Below, piece after piece: positions 26,201-33,981 of a stretch of DNA of 34,271 nt; within the stretch, counting starts at the first letter, position 1, and each line of letters opens with the position of its first letter. A program made the position numbers and the translations under genes. The notes under the pieces were generated by a model. The model made no database searches. It saw only the letters and a program-made list of their open reading frames with translations, and was not told the DNA's origin. The stretch lies in contig CANQXO010000004.1 of assembly GCA_947627825.1 (NCBI GenBank), positions 1-34,271 on the forward strand, read 5' to 3'. The DNA is from an uncultured Clostridia bacterium (GTDB taxonomy: Bacteria > Bacillota_A > Clostridia > TANB77 > CAG-508).

Positions 26201-27581
26201 TGACGATAACTTTTTCAATATTGGTGGAGATTCATTATGTGCTTTAAAACTTCAACTAGAACTTATGAAAATAGGATATAATATAAACTATGGAGATATA
26301 TTTAAAAATAATACAATTTCTAGTTTAGCAAGTTTTATAGAATCACAATCAACCAGCAATGAAACTAATACCACCTACAAAATGAAGCATTTTAATAACA
26401 TACATAAATTACTTAGACAAAATTCTTATTACAAAAAATTATCATTAAGAGAACGAGAATTAAAAAATGTATTATTATTTGGTGCAACTGGATTTTTAGG
26501 AATTCACCTACTAGCTGAATTATTGAAAATAGATGATATAAAAATATACTGTATAATCAGAGAGAACCCAAGTACATCATCTGAAAACAAATTAAAAAAT
26601 AAATTTAAATTTTACTTTGGAACAGACTTAAGCAATCTATTTGGAACAAGAATATTTGTATTAAACGGTGATGTTTCATTTGATAAATTTGGTCTATCAG
26701 ATGAGCAATATAAACTTTTAGGTGGCTCAATTAATCATGTTATAAACTCTGCAGCATTAGTAAAGCATTATGGTGATTATTCAGATTTCGAAAAAGTAAA
26801 TGTCACTGGTGTAAAAAATATTATCAGTTTTTGTGAGGAATTTAGAAAAGAATTTTTCCAAATATCAACTATAAGTGTATCTGGAAATACTATGACTTCA
26901 CTAGCATCAAGTTATAACCCAAATAAAAAAGTTTACTTTGGAGAGAAAAATTTATATATAAAACAATCACTCGAAAATGTTTATGTAAGAAGTAAATTCG
27001 AAGCAGAAAAATTAATTTTAAATGAAATTGCAAACTTTAGACTTAAAGGTATGGTCCTTAGAGTAGGAAACATTACAAATAGATACTCTGATGGAAAATT
27101 CCAAGAAAATAGCGACGACAATGCATTCTTAAATAGGTTAAAAGCATTTATGGCTTTAGGCATAGTGCCAGATAGCATGATGCAAAATTATGCAGAATTT
27201 ACACCTGTTGATAAGCTCGCAGAAGCCATTGTCACTAGCATGAAATACTACACTAGACCTTATTCTGTACTACATTTATACAATTCAAAACATTTATATA
27301 TAAATGATTTATATAACATCTTGTCTAAATTAAATATTAGTGTTAAAATTGTAGATGAAGAAACTTTTAAGAAAAAATTAAAGAAATGGCTATATGATAA
27401 TTCAAAATCTGACAAAGTAAGCGTTTTCTTAAATGACTTAGATAATAATAACAAATTAGTATATAAAACGAACCTTATAACCACTAATAAATTTACTTTA
27501 AGATTCTTAGAATTAGCAGATTTCAGTTGGCCAGAAATAGATATAAATTACATTAGAAAAGTATTAAATAATATGGGTTAA
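20250..27581 (+). CDS. dimodular NRPS, C-A-T-C-A-T-reductase (dipeptide aldehyde type)
   Basis: A 2443-residue cytoplasmic synthetase. Domains by motif: C1 about 1-430 (HHIICDA 131-137), A1 about 455-960 (YTSGSTG near 611, substrate-pocket Asp657), T1 with Ser985 in ELGGDS, C2 about 1080-1500 (HHIICDG 1160-1166), A2 about 1530-2010 (YTSGSTG near 1616, Asp1661), T2 with Ser1995 in NIGGDS, and a terminal thioester reductase about 2070-2440 (GATGFLG 2078-2084, Y2245-x3-K2249). It should join two amino acids and release them as an aldehyde using NAD(P)H. The N-terminal C domain suggests acylation of the first residue. By eye the A-domain codes are about DMVSQGGAC and DIFTSIMVG, which I cannot assign. 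No phosphopantetheinyl transferase or exporter is in the window. The same architecture is known from gut Clostridia (pyrazinone and N-acyl dipeptide aldehyde clusters). Confidence 0.95.
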   Translation: METFLPLTEQQKNIWDSEAFYSGSSVNNICGYIFIEEVVDFNLFNKAVNLYVKHTDSMNYRLALKGNEVYQYEAPFEKFTMECIDVKDIEEATKLSMSLLNEPFDVLNSKLFRFYTFRLPDGKGGLIGIFHHIICDAWTMSLLISRVMEIYSKLLKGVSNFEDYPKYADYVLSSSDYLKSAKYQKDKEFWENSFSKEPSLTYIYKNQKQSSLPIYDCEGARETYKIDSNLSEQIATFCKDNHASPYNFFMAIYLLYLSKINNTNYALLGTPVLNRANFNEKQISGMFVSTVPFGMSIDSNLEFTQFLKQVVTNQMSVFRHQKYPYMKLLEQIKEKYDINENLYDFVLSYQNAKDNKNLSDVLYSSQWVSNEKVSNPIEVHFYDMDDSGSLSIFYNYQTNKFSQAEIQNLHQRIMSMAEFALKNTVIKDIPVITKAEEKLINEFNNTDYKYNKDLSIVELFSRQVKKNKNKTAVIFKGKKLSYEELDKQSNKVANMLLSQDITQNDVIGVMLNRSFNIHIALWGILKTGASYMLIDPNLPKDRISYMLKNANAKLVITDLDLDYEKIDISKRSKFSSSSPKTMPSKKIGFLSKFSNEDKNIQSNENRFCVIYTSGSTGVPKGVELKRLSIINLVNSFTQILHTNNCEMFLSTSTVAFDMFMVENFVSILSGKTVVLADEEEQKIPALTSKLITKYNIDFIVSTPSKISLLLDTPDCLKNLKVIQLGGEVLKPSLFRKLKEATNADIHNGYGPSECTACSSNKLVTDENDITIGKPYLNVKMYIMNNDNNILPIGIPGELVIKGDGVGLGYINKMQFDRIYRTGDIAKLSPDLDLIYYGRQDNQIKLHGLRIELDEITEKLVSLRYIDNAISVIKKVNNIDCICSFVTLTDKKEKNYNERIAQIKKSLAIKLPNYMVPSHIIILESFPITLNGKINAKLLPEIEITQTDFVKSSSETEKALEKIWCNILGLNKISTNANFFELGGDSLASIRLVSDIITKLNTKIEIKDIFEYPTISELAKYIDSTKETATSETIKHTEISPGKLYPVTSSQRGIYYNVSMIENSTSYNTPFGILFDKMPNIKKLEKALNTIINSNSSFRTSFVLENNGVYAKIEDHIDFKLEVKNYKNDDFVKPFDLGVAPLAHIELDQYDGKALLQIDIHHIICDGASIGIFAKELCDLYEGLEVPKKKLDYYDYALNEKINPKSKEYWCSQFSQNIPLLNMPTEYDRTNTLSEEGESIFDRLDNVEAIDSFCKKQNVTPYMFLLACYYCLLYKYTMQTDIVVGSPVIGRDNHNFDRVIGMFVNTLALRQSIQPANSFADLVNQVKQNCLNAFARQDYPFEELIKNIDIPRDNSRRPLFDVLFIYESGGLPKLNLKGLKTEYIIPDNHTSKFDFSLEITPSEESYNLRLEFATKLFSAKFMKTFLEGFKNIVNSVINNPDIRISQIQILSNAPVLYPKFEFDKNLRIIDLFEKQVKETPDKIALIFENEQYTYKQLETKVNKLANYIKNLPVYKNEISKDKYKIIGIMMNRRAELIISILATLKAGAAYLPIDPMYPDERIEYIIEDSHIKLLLTETKLKNKFGIKAVNVDDEAIYKEYKEFDTPSTADDVAYLIYTSGSTGKPKGVLIKQLGVVNFILSTLARMPLKDKTIVNITTACFDIFVFETLLPLSCGMKIVLANNDEQNNPILLNKLCLKNGVQVLQTTPSKFKFLMTDNLEYLKKLEVISLIGESFPLDLFKRIKSVTKARVYNMYGPTETTVGSTLKELTSTKEKVTIGTPFGNTLIYVLDNDLNPVPYNVPGKLFIGGAGITIGYLNKPEITAQRYIDYNSERIYDTGDLVKLLPNGELECLGRTDFQVKVRGLRIELLEIENAIRAYHDIQETVVTVKSINGRDILCGYFTSEQKISVSLLKNSLAKKLPNYMVPTYLIQIKSFAYTPNGKIDRKLLPEPVIEEKEIINPKTPLEKRILKIWKSILSLEKISIDDNFFNIGGDSLCALKLQLELMKIGYNINYGDIFKNNTISSLASFIESQSTSNETNTTYKMKHFNNIHKLLRQNSYYKKLSLRERELKNVLLFGATGFLGIHLLAELLKIDDIKIYCIIRENPSTSSENKLKNKFKFYFGTDLSNLFGTRIFVLNGDVSFDKFGLSDEQYKLLGGSINHVINSAALVKHYGDYSDFEKVNVTGVKNIISFCEEFRKEFFQISTISVSGNTMTSLASSYNPNKKVYFGEKNLYIKQSLENVYVRSKFEAEKLILNEIANFRLKGMVLRVGNITNRYSDGKFQENSDDNAFLNRLKAFMALGIVPDSMMQNYAEFTPVDKLAEAIVTSMKYYTRPYSVLHLYNSKHLYINDLYNILSKLNISVKIVDEETFKKKLKKWLYDNSKSDKVSVFLNDLDNNNKLVYKTNLITTNKFTLRFLELADFSWPEIDINYIRKVLNNMG

Positions 27582-27604
27582 ATAAAATTATTAATGCTAT
27601 ACAT

Positions 27605-27634
27605 TTGACAAAGCATATTAATTATGAATATAAA
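27605..27634 (+). promoter_or_regulatory. possible separate promoter of the kinase-regulator pair
   Basis: TTGACA (27605-27610), 18-bp spacer, TATAAA (27629-27634) in the 70-nt gap after the NRPS. The pair may be made on its own as well as by read-through. Confidence 0.5.
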
Positions 27635-27651
27635 ACAAAGGAGAAGACTTT

Positions 27652-29473
27652 ATGCAAGGATTTAATTATTTGGGCTATTTTATCAGCTTAATTTTAACAG
27701 TAATAATTGAAATAATTTTACTGCATGCTATCAACACTAAAACATCAAAAAAGCTGGCAGTTGGGCACTATTTTGCTTATTTGGTAGCATGTCTTGCTTT
27801 ATGGTGTATATGCCTGCTTATTCAAATTCTTGTAATAAACTTCACAGACTTTAACCCTCTGTATGTTGACTATTTTGTTTATGTATTCATTGCTCTGTCA
27901 CCTGTTGCCTTATTCTTCGTTGCAGTATCATCAATAGCAGGTATAAACTTTACAAAGAAAAAGATATACAATATTGTATTTATCATACCATTACTTACAA
28001 TATTTATAATATGGACAAACTCAATACATGGACTATTTTATGAACATTACTCTATTAACCCTGATGAAGCCATATTTGGTCCATACTTCTTAGTACATGT
28101 AATTTACACTTATGGATTATTTGCAGTAGATATATTCTTATTATTAAGAAATTCGATAAAAGCAACTGGAGCATTCTCAAAACCATCAATGTTAATATCA
28201 CTAGCGACAATAATACCAGTTGTAGTCAACCTTGTAGGCATGACAATTTTTAAAATGAATATATATGTTACTCCAATTTCATTCTTATTTACACTAATAT
28301 TAATATCAATTGCAATATTTAAGTACGACTTTTTAAATGTATCATCAATCGCCTTGAAAAAAATTGTAAATCAAATGTCAGACTTATATTTAGTATTAAA
28401 CAAAGATTTAGAAATTGTTGATTGTAACAAATCATTTGAAACATCATTTGATTTAGTAAAAGATGACATTCTAGGAAAAAGCTTTAAAGAGCTAAGTTTT
28501 TCAGACCAAATAGTTATAAAAAATAAAAACATTGGCAACTATTTAGTTCATGCACAACAAAATAATAAAATCTACACAGTTGACGCAATGCTAAAAGACA
28601 AATCAAAATATTTTAACATAGAAATAAGTGGAATATTTGATAAAGAACAATGTATTGGCATTTTAATACTAATTAAAGATACCACCCAACATGTTCTTGA
28701 TATGGAAACTTTAAAACAAAATCAAAATACTTTAATGGAAAGAGAAAGATTAGCATCACTTGGACAAATGATTGGTGGAATTGCCCACAACTTAAAGACT
28801 CCTATTATGTCCATAGCAGGTGCAATGGAAGGTTTGGGTGATTTGATAAAAGAATACGACCAATCAATAGATGATCCAGATGTCACAAAAGAAGACCACC
28901 ACGCAATAGCAAAAGATATGAAAGAATGGGTTGAAAAAGTAAACTCTTATGACACATACATGTCAGATGTAATAACCGCAGTAAAAGGTCAATCTGTAAA
29001 TATGAATGATGACAACTCATCTATCTTTACAATAAAAGAATTATTAAGTAGAATAAACATATTAATGAAACATGAATTAAAAAATGCCTTTGTTTCACTA
29101 AATATAGTAAAGAAAATAGATGAAGACACAAAATTAATTGGAAATATCAACAGCTTAGTACAAGTAATAAACAACTTAATATCAAATGCCATTCAATCAT
29201 ACTGTGGCAAACCTAATAATGTAATTGACTTAGTAGTAGACAAAAAAGGAAACAATATACTTATATCAGTTATAGACCATGGATGCGGTATTCCAAAAGA
29301 TGTTCAAGAAAAACTATTTACAAAGATGGTTACCACAAAAGGTGCCCAGCGGAACAGGTTTAGGATTATTTATGTCTTACTCAACAATAAAAGGACACTT
29401 CAAAGGAGACTTAACATTTACATCAAAAGCAGGAATTGGAACAACATTTACAATATCATTACCAAAAAAATAA
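27652..29473 (+). CDS. sensor histidine kinase with 7TM sensor and PAS domain, frameshifted near 29345
   Basis: Repaired length 606 residues. Residues 1-230 form a seven-helix N-terminal sensor of the HisKA_7TM type, about 240-345 a PAS domain (NQMSDLYLVLNKDLEIVDCN), then the phosphoacceptor box I-G-G-I-A-H-N-L-K-T-P-I-M with His379, and an ATPase domain (N box NLISNAIQS, G1 DHGCGIP). The open frame (to 29556) runs into an unrelated basic tail after V-T-T-K-G-A. The expected G2 box S-G-T-G-L-G-L-F-M-S-Y-S and the end of the domain lie in the next frame (to 29473). One C too many in CCC at about 29345-29347 explains it. Without repair the kinase would lack its G2 box. Followed after 24 nt by its presumed partner regulator. 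Confidence 0.88.
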
Positions 29474-29497
29474 ACAAACTAAGAAAGGAAGAAAAAA

Positions 29498-30550
29498 ATG
29501 AGAAAATATATGCAGGAAACTGTCACATCTCCATACAAAATAATGGCTGTAGATGATGACGCCGGAATATTAGACTCTTTAAAAGTAGTATTAAAAAGGT
29601 CTGGATACGAACTTGTAACTTTTACCAATCCATTAGAAGCAATAAAAAAATTGCAAAAAGAAAAATTTGATTTATTACTATTAGACTTTATAATGGATCC
29701 TCTACATGGTGACCAAGTTGTTAGTGAAATTAGAAAATTTGATACTGATTTATACATACTATTACTAACAGGACACAAAGACTTAGCTCCACCATTAGAA
29801 ACCTTAAAAAATCTTGATATACAAGGATATTGTGAAAAAAGCAATAACTTTGACCAATTATTACTTTTAATTGAATCAGGGCTAAAATCAGTTGACCAAA
29901 TGCATATAATAAGTAAAATTAACGAAGAACTTAAGGACAAAAATGAAGAATTAGAAAAAGCTTATTTAGACACAATAGAAATATTAAGATATACAGTTGA
30001 AGCAAAAGACCCTTATACAAAAGGACACTCTGACAGAGTATCTGAGTATTCTGTACTTATTGGTAAAAAAATGGGATTAGATGAGCAAACGCTACATACA
30101 TTAAAAATTGGTGGACTATTCCACGACATTGGAAAAATAGGAATTCCAGACAGTATATTATTAAAAGAATTTAAACTAAATGATGAAGAATATTCTCAAA
30201 TTAAAAACCATCCATCAATAGGTGTTCATATTTTAGGTGATGCAGAAATATTTAAGGATATAATTCCTATAGTAATGCATCATCATGAAAGATTTGATGG
30301 ACGAGGATATCCAAGCCAATTAAAAGGCAAAGTCATTCCTCTACTTGCAAGAATAACAGCAGTTGCCGACACATTTGACGCAATGACATCAAAAAGAACA
30401 TATAGAGAGGCAATGCCATTAGAAGTTGTAGTAGCCGAAATAGAAAAATGTTCTGGCACTCAATTTGACCCTGAAATAGCAAAAGTTTTCTTAGATATTA
30501 TCAAAAATAAATATAAACTAATCGAAGACATAAGGAAAAAATATAAGTAA
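29498..30550 (+). CDS. response regulator with HD-GYP c-di-GMP phosphodiesterase output
   Basis: A 350-residue protein. A receiver domain (about 10-130) has the acidic pair V-D-D-D and phosphoacceptor Asp63 in L-L-L-L-D-F. A coiled linker (about 140-160, EELKDKNEELEKAYLDTIEIL) leads to an HD-GYP domain (about 160-345) with GHSDRV, F-H-D-I-G-K-I-G-I-P (His209, Asp210), MHHHERFDGRGYP and TAVADTFDAMTSKRTYR, all metal and GYP residues intact. It should hydrolyse c-di-GMP when phosphorylated by the adjacent kinase. A purine-rich AGAAAGGAAG precedes the ATG. Directly after NRPS and kinase on the same strand, so product synthesis, sensing and c-di-GMP turnover may be linked. Confidence 0.92.
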   Translation: MRKYMQETVTSPYKIMAVDDDAGILDSLKVVLKRSGYELVTFTNPLEAIKKLQKEKFDLLLLDFIMDPLHGDQVVSEIRKFDTDLYILLLTGHKDLAPPLETLKNLDIQGYCEKSNNFDQLLLLIESGLKSVDQMHIISKINEELKDKNEELEKAYLDTIEILRYTVEAKDPYTKGHSDRVSEYSVLIGKKMGLDEQTLHTLKIGGLFHDIGKIGIPDSILLKEFKLNDEEYSQIKNHPSIGVHILGDAEIFKDIIPIVMHHHERFDGRGYPSQLKGKVIPLLARITAVADTFDAMTSKRTYREAMPLEVVVAEIEKCSGTQFDPEIAKVFLDIIKNKYKLIEDIRKKYK

Positions 30551-30560
30551 AGTATAAGTT

Positions 30561-30602
30561 AAAAAAATATTATAGTTTATAACTTAACTATAATATTTTT
30601 TT
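30561..30602. terminator. bidirectional terminator
   Basis: Seventeen-pair A/T stem (30561-30577 with 30586-30602) and 8-nt loop between the convergent regulator and ABC-F genes; A-run and T-run on the two sides serve both strands. Confidence 0.8.
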
Positions 30603-30669
30603 ACTTTTTATTTTATGTTTTATTTTCGTTTTTCAACTTTTATTTTTGTTCTTTGTTTTTTCTATTTTC

Positions 30670-32250
30670 TTATTCAAGTCCTAGATATTCATTATAAGTA
30701 GTTTCTTTATCAACTAAACCATCCTTTTTAATATCTAATATTCTATTAGCAACAGTTTGAGTTAATTGATGGTCATGAGAAGTAAATATCAAATTACCTT
30801 GGAACTTTTTCATTCCCTCATTTAATGCAGTAATTGACTCCATATCTAAGTGATTTGTAGGCTCATCTAAAATAAGGAAATTAGCTCCAGAAAGCATAAG
30901 TTTAGATAAAACACACCTTACCTTTTCACCACCTGATAAAATATTTACAGGTTTTAAAGCTTCCTCTCCTGAAAATAACATTCTACCCAAAAAACTTCTA
31001 ACAAAAGTTTCATCTTGGTCTTTAGAATATTGTCTTAACCAATCTGTTATGCTCTCTTTACCACTAAACAAATAATTATTATCCTTTGGGAAATAATTAT
31101 TTGAAATAGTAGTTCCCCACTTTATCTCTCCAGAATCTGGCTCTAACTCTCCAGCTAAAATTTGAAATAAAACAGTAATTGCATTTTCATTTTCAGCTAA
31201 AACAGCAATTTTATCATTTTCTTTTACTTTAAATGAAATATTGTCAAGTATTTTTTCTCCATTTATAGATTTTGAAATATTTTTAACTTCCAAAATTTCA
31301 TTTCCCGGTAGCCTATCAGGCTTAAAATCAATATAAGGATATTTTCTAGCTGAAGGCTTGATTTCATCAAGCTGAATTTTCTCTAAAGACTTTTTCCTAG
31401 AAGTAGCTTGCTTTGACTTTGAAGCATTTGCACTAAATCTAGCAATAAACTCTTGAAGTTCCTTAATTTTTTCTTCCTTCTTTTTATTTTGTTCTCTCAT
31501 CTGCTTTTGAATTAATTGACTAGACTCATACCAGAAATCATAATTTCCCGGATAAAGTTTTATTTCGCCAAAATCAACATCACAAATGTGAGTACAAACT
31601 TTATTTAAGAAATATCTATCATGTGAAACTACAATTACGGTATTTTCAAAATTAATTAAAAATTCTTCAAGCCACGCAATAGCCTTTAAATCTAGGTCAT
31701 TGGTAGGTTCATCTAATAAAAGTATATCAGGATTTCCAAACAAAGCTTGCGCTAAAAGAACTTTAACTTTATCCTTTGCTTCCAACTCGCTCATTAGTTT
31801 ATAATGTTTATCTGGTGAAATGCTTAAATCATTTAATAAGCTTTCCGCAGAGCTCTCAGCATTCCATCCATCAAGTTCAGCAAATCTTTCTTCAAGTTTT
31901 GCTGCTCTCATACCATCTTCTTCGTTAAAATCCGGCTTAGAATAAATCTTATCCTTTTCAACTTTTATATCATAAAGATCTTTATTGCCCATAATTACAG
32001 TATCAATAACGGTAAAATCCTCAAACGCAAAGTGGTTTTGATTTAACACAGATATTCTTTCTGTTTTTTCTTTGGAAACTTCTCCTTTGCTAGGTTCAAG
32101 TTCTCCTGACAAAACTTTAAGAAATGTTGATTTACCAGTACCATTAGCACCAATAATACCATAACAACATCCCTTAGAAATTTTTATATTAACATCTTCA
32201 TATAAAGCCCTTTTCCCGAATCTTACAGAAACTCCTACAGCTTGTAACAT
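30670..32250 (-). CDS. ABC-F ATPase, YbiT/YkpA type
   Basis: A 526-residue cytoplasmic protein with two ABC domains and no membrane segments; ABC-F proteins act on the ribosome (translation factors or antibiotic protection). Domain 1 (about 1-250) has Walker A G-A-N-G-T-G-K-S-T and Walker B L-L-L-D-E-P-T-N-D-L-D, with the altered signature M-S-E-L-E-A-K-D-K-V-K usual in this subgroup. A basic linker (about 245-310, REQNKKKEEKIKELQ) follows. Domain 2 has LSGGEK and LILDEPTNHLD but a degenerate Walker A (A-E-N-E-N-A-I-T-V-L), where relatives usually have AENE/D-x-A-K-T-T. The missing Lys and Thr may weaken ATP binding at that site. Housekeeping role more likely than resistance. RBS AGAGGAA precedes the ATG. 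Confidence 0.9.
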   Translation of the reverse strand: MLQAVGVSVRFGKRALYEDVNIKISKGCCYGIIGANGTGKSTFLKVLSGELEPSKGEVSKEKTERISVLNQNHFAFEDFTVIDTVIMGNKDLYDIKVEKDKIYSKPDFNEEDGMRAAKLEERFAELDGWNAESSAESLLNDLSISPDKHYKLMSELEAKDKVKVLLAQALFGNPDILLLDEPTNDLDLKAIAWLEEFLINFENTVIVVSHDRYFLNKVCTHICDVDFGEIKLYPGNYDFWYESSQLIQKQMREQNKKKEEKIKELQEFIARFSANASKSKQATSRKKSLEKIQLDEIKPSARKYPYIDFKPDRLPGNEILEVKNISKSINGEKILDNISFKVKENDKIAVLAENENAITVLFQILAGELEPDSGEIKWGTTISNNYFPKDNNYLFSGKESITDWLRQYSKDQDETFVRSFLGRMLFSGEEALKPVNILSGGEKVRCVLSKLMLSGANFLILDEPTNHLDMESITALNEGMKKFQGNLIFTSHDHQLTQTVANRILDIKKDGLVDKETTYNEYLGLE

Positions 32251-32320
32251 TTTAAATTCCTCTCTTTTTTATTTTAAAGTCTATATACATTCTAAGTATG
32301 CTTTTTTAGTTACAAGCATA

Positions 32321-32349
32321 ATAATACCATATTTTTGGAATTTGTTCAA
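32321..32349 (-). promoter_or_regulatory. promoter of the ABC-F gene
   Basis: Minus strand TTGAAC (32344-32349), 17-bp spacer, TATTAT (32321-32326). The leader of about 65 nt holds no clear attenuator. Confidence 0.55.
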
Positions 32350-32363
32350 GTGGTAGGGAGGTT

Positions 32364-33794
32364 TTATTTTATATAAAGTACAACACGAAAACCTAAATCA
32401 GAGAAGCATTCATCCAATCTAGCAAACCCATTTGCCTTTACTAATGGTATAGTTGCACCTTCCCCATTGAAAGCGCCACCTCGAGTAACAATAAACATCT
32501 GCTTACTTTCATTTTTATTTTTTGTATTGTGTTCTATTGTGCACTCCCATACATTACCTGCCATATCATATATATTATATACTTCAAAATCATCACTCGC
32601 TCCTGTTGGCAACTCTATATAAACTTGCCCCATTTCTTGGTCTAACCTATCTTCCTTCGTTAGTGGTCCGGTTTCATATTTTGTAGCAGCGATATATCCT
32701 TTTTTTGAGCCTCCATGTTTTGCCCATAATCCCACTACATCTGTATAATTAGTTGTTGTGTTATTATAATAATTTCCAAATTTGGTTGAATTCGTTATTG
32801 TTCTTTGATTGTCACTTGTTCCTAATATTCCGTTAAATAGATTACATATAACATTCCATGCTCCAGTGTCTACTAAATAACTTCCTACACTTGCATAATC
32901 TCTATACATATTTTCTGCTATCATTTTTGAGTTTGGCTGTGTTATCCAATTCCATACTTGCACTCCTTTTTGGCTTACTGGTTTATAATCTTTTATTGAT
33001 GTTGTATTTTTTACTCGTCCTCTCTCTGTATTATATGTTGATGTTGTAGAATAAAAAGGTATACCTTCTGGAACTCCTGCCTCAAACCTTGCTATATAAA
33101 AACCTCCATATTTTTCCAAACTTGTTTCTGCTATTTCTGTTTGATTTGTAACCCACATATTCGTTGGTAATGTTGCTACTCCTTCACTTTGATAAATCGC
33201 ATCTATAACACTTTTATCTTCATCATTATAATTATCACTCCAATCTTTTCCCGAACCTTTTCCGTCGGTTCCAGTATAGTTGTCATCGCCATTATCTCTA
33301 TACGTATTTGATGACCAATTAAATTCCATTACATCATCTATTGCGTCTGTGTATTGTTTAGCTGTGCATGGTATCCAGACAAATTGATTACCACCTTTAC
33401 TATTATTTAGATCATCTCCACTTGCACTTGAGATTACAAAGCCTGTGTCTATATTGCCTCCTGCATAGTAAAAGCCTTTTGGTACTGGTATTGCATTTCC
33501 TTTTCCATCTGCTACTGGTGTTACTTTTGCTAAATCCCATTTACCTTTTTCTTTCTTTGGTACTTCTACCTCTTTTCCTGCATCTTCTGGCAACATGTGA
33601 TTCATATCTTCCAATATATTATCTAACTCACCCTCTTCTTTTTGTGATGATTCCTCATAAGCTTTTACCGAATTTCTTGCCATCTTAAATAAGCCGTTAT
33701 CTCCTAATGTTATCCTTAATGCTACACCTGCTAAAATTAACATAATTATTATTGTTACCACTAATGCTACTAGCGTTATTCCTTTGTTTTTCAT
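32364..33794 (-). CDS. prepilin-type leader plus FGE/SUMF1-like domain surface protein
   Basis: A 476-residue protein. It starts M-K-N-K-G-I-T-L-V-A-L-V-V-T-I-I, a type IV prepilin cleavage motif (G followed by a hydrophobic helix; the usual Phe is Ile and Glu at +5 is Ala), then a charged helix to about residue 70. Residues about 90-476 are an FGE/SUMF1-type (C-type-lectin-like) domain: GFYIARFEAGVPEG, DMAGNVWECT near the end, RGGAFN and the closing LGFRVVLYIK. No metal or catalytic cysteines of true FGE are evident, so a binding role outside the cell is more likely than enzymology. Prepilin-FGE fusions occur in gut Clostridia. RBS AAAGGAG lies 9 nt upstream, and the inverted-site element starts only 19 nt from the ATG, so promoter inversion would switch this gene. 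Confidence 0.82.
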   Translation of the reverse strand: MKNKGITLVALVVTIIIMLILAGVALRITLGDNGLFKMARNSVKAYEESSQKEEGELDNILEDMNHMLPEDAGKEVEVPKKEKGKWDLAKVTPVADGKGNAIPVPKGFYYAGGNIDTGFVISSASGDDLNNSKGGNQFVWIPCTAKQYTDAIDDVMEFNWSSNTYRDNGDDNYTGTDGKGSGKDWSDNYNDEDKSVIDAIYQSEGVATLPTNMWVTNQTEIAETSLEKYGGFYIARFEAGVPEGIPFYSTTSTYNTERGRVKNTTSIKDYKPVSQKGVQVWNWITQPNSKMIAENMYRDYASVGSYLVDTGAWNVICNLFNGILGTSDNQRTITNSTKFGNYYNNTTTNYTDVVGLWAKHGGSKKGYIAATKYETGPLTKEDRLDQEMGQVYIELPTGASDDFEVYNIYDMAGNVWECTIEHNTKNKNESKQMFIVTRGGAFNGEGATIPLVKANGFARLDECFSDLGFRVVLYIK

Positions 33795-33847
33795 ACTTTC
33801 GAGCTCCTTTGTATTTTTCTTTAAGATTCTTACTTAAAGAAAAATTA

Positions 33848-33898
33848 AAAAACACTTGTGAACTATTGATTTCAATACTTACAAGTGTTTTTCTAAAA
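33848..33898. terminator. hairpin inside element 2
   Basis: Stem AAAAACACTTGT/ACAAGTGTTTTT (33848-33859 with 33881-33892) with an inner TATTG/CAATA stem; on the minus strand six T follow. In this orientation it would stop transcripts entering the prepilin-FGE gene. Confidence 0.65.
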
Positions 33899-33952
33899 TC
33901 ATTTTATATGATTTTCATATTTTTTTACTTTTTCTTTTTTCTTTAATTTTTA

Positions 33953-33981
33953 TTGATATTTCAAGTATTTATTGCTATAAT
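33953..33981 (+). promoter_or_regulatory. promoter inside element 2, now facing away from the prepilin-FGE gene
   Basis: TTGATA (33953-33958), 17-bp spacer, TATAAT (33976-33981) with TGC before it (extended -10). Same geometry as in element 1. Inverted, it would start near 33850 and give a leader of about 56 nt to the ATG at 33794. Confidence 0.7.

Noticed and set aside
23081..27484. Minus-strand frames inside the NRPS
   Set aside because: Antisense shadows of a continuous, domain-complete gene.
32364..33794. FGE/C-type-lectin-like C-terminus as target of a diversity-generating retroelement
   Set aside because: The C-terminal codons are not enriched in AAC/AAT as a variable region would be, and there is no reverse transcriptase or template repeat in the window.
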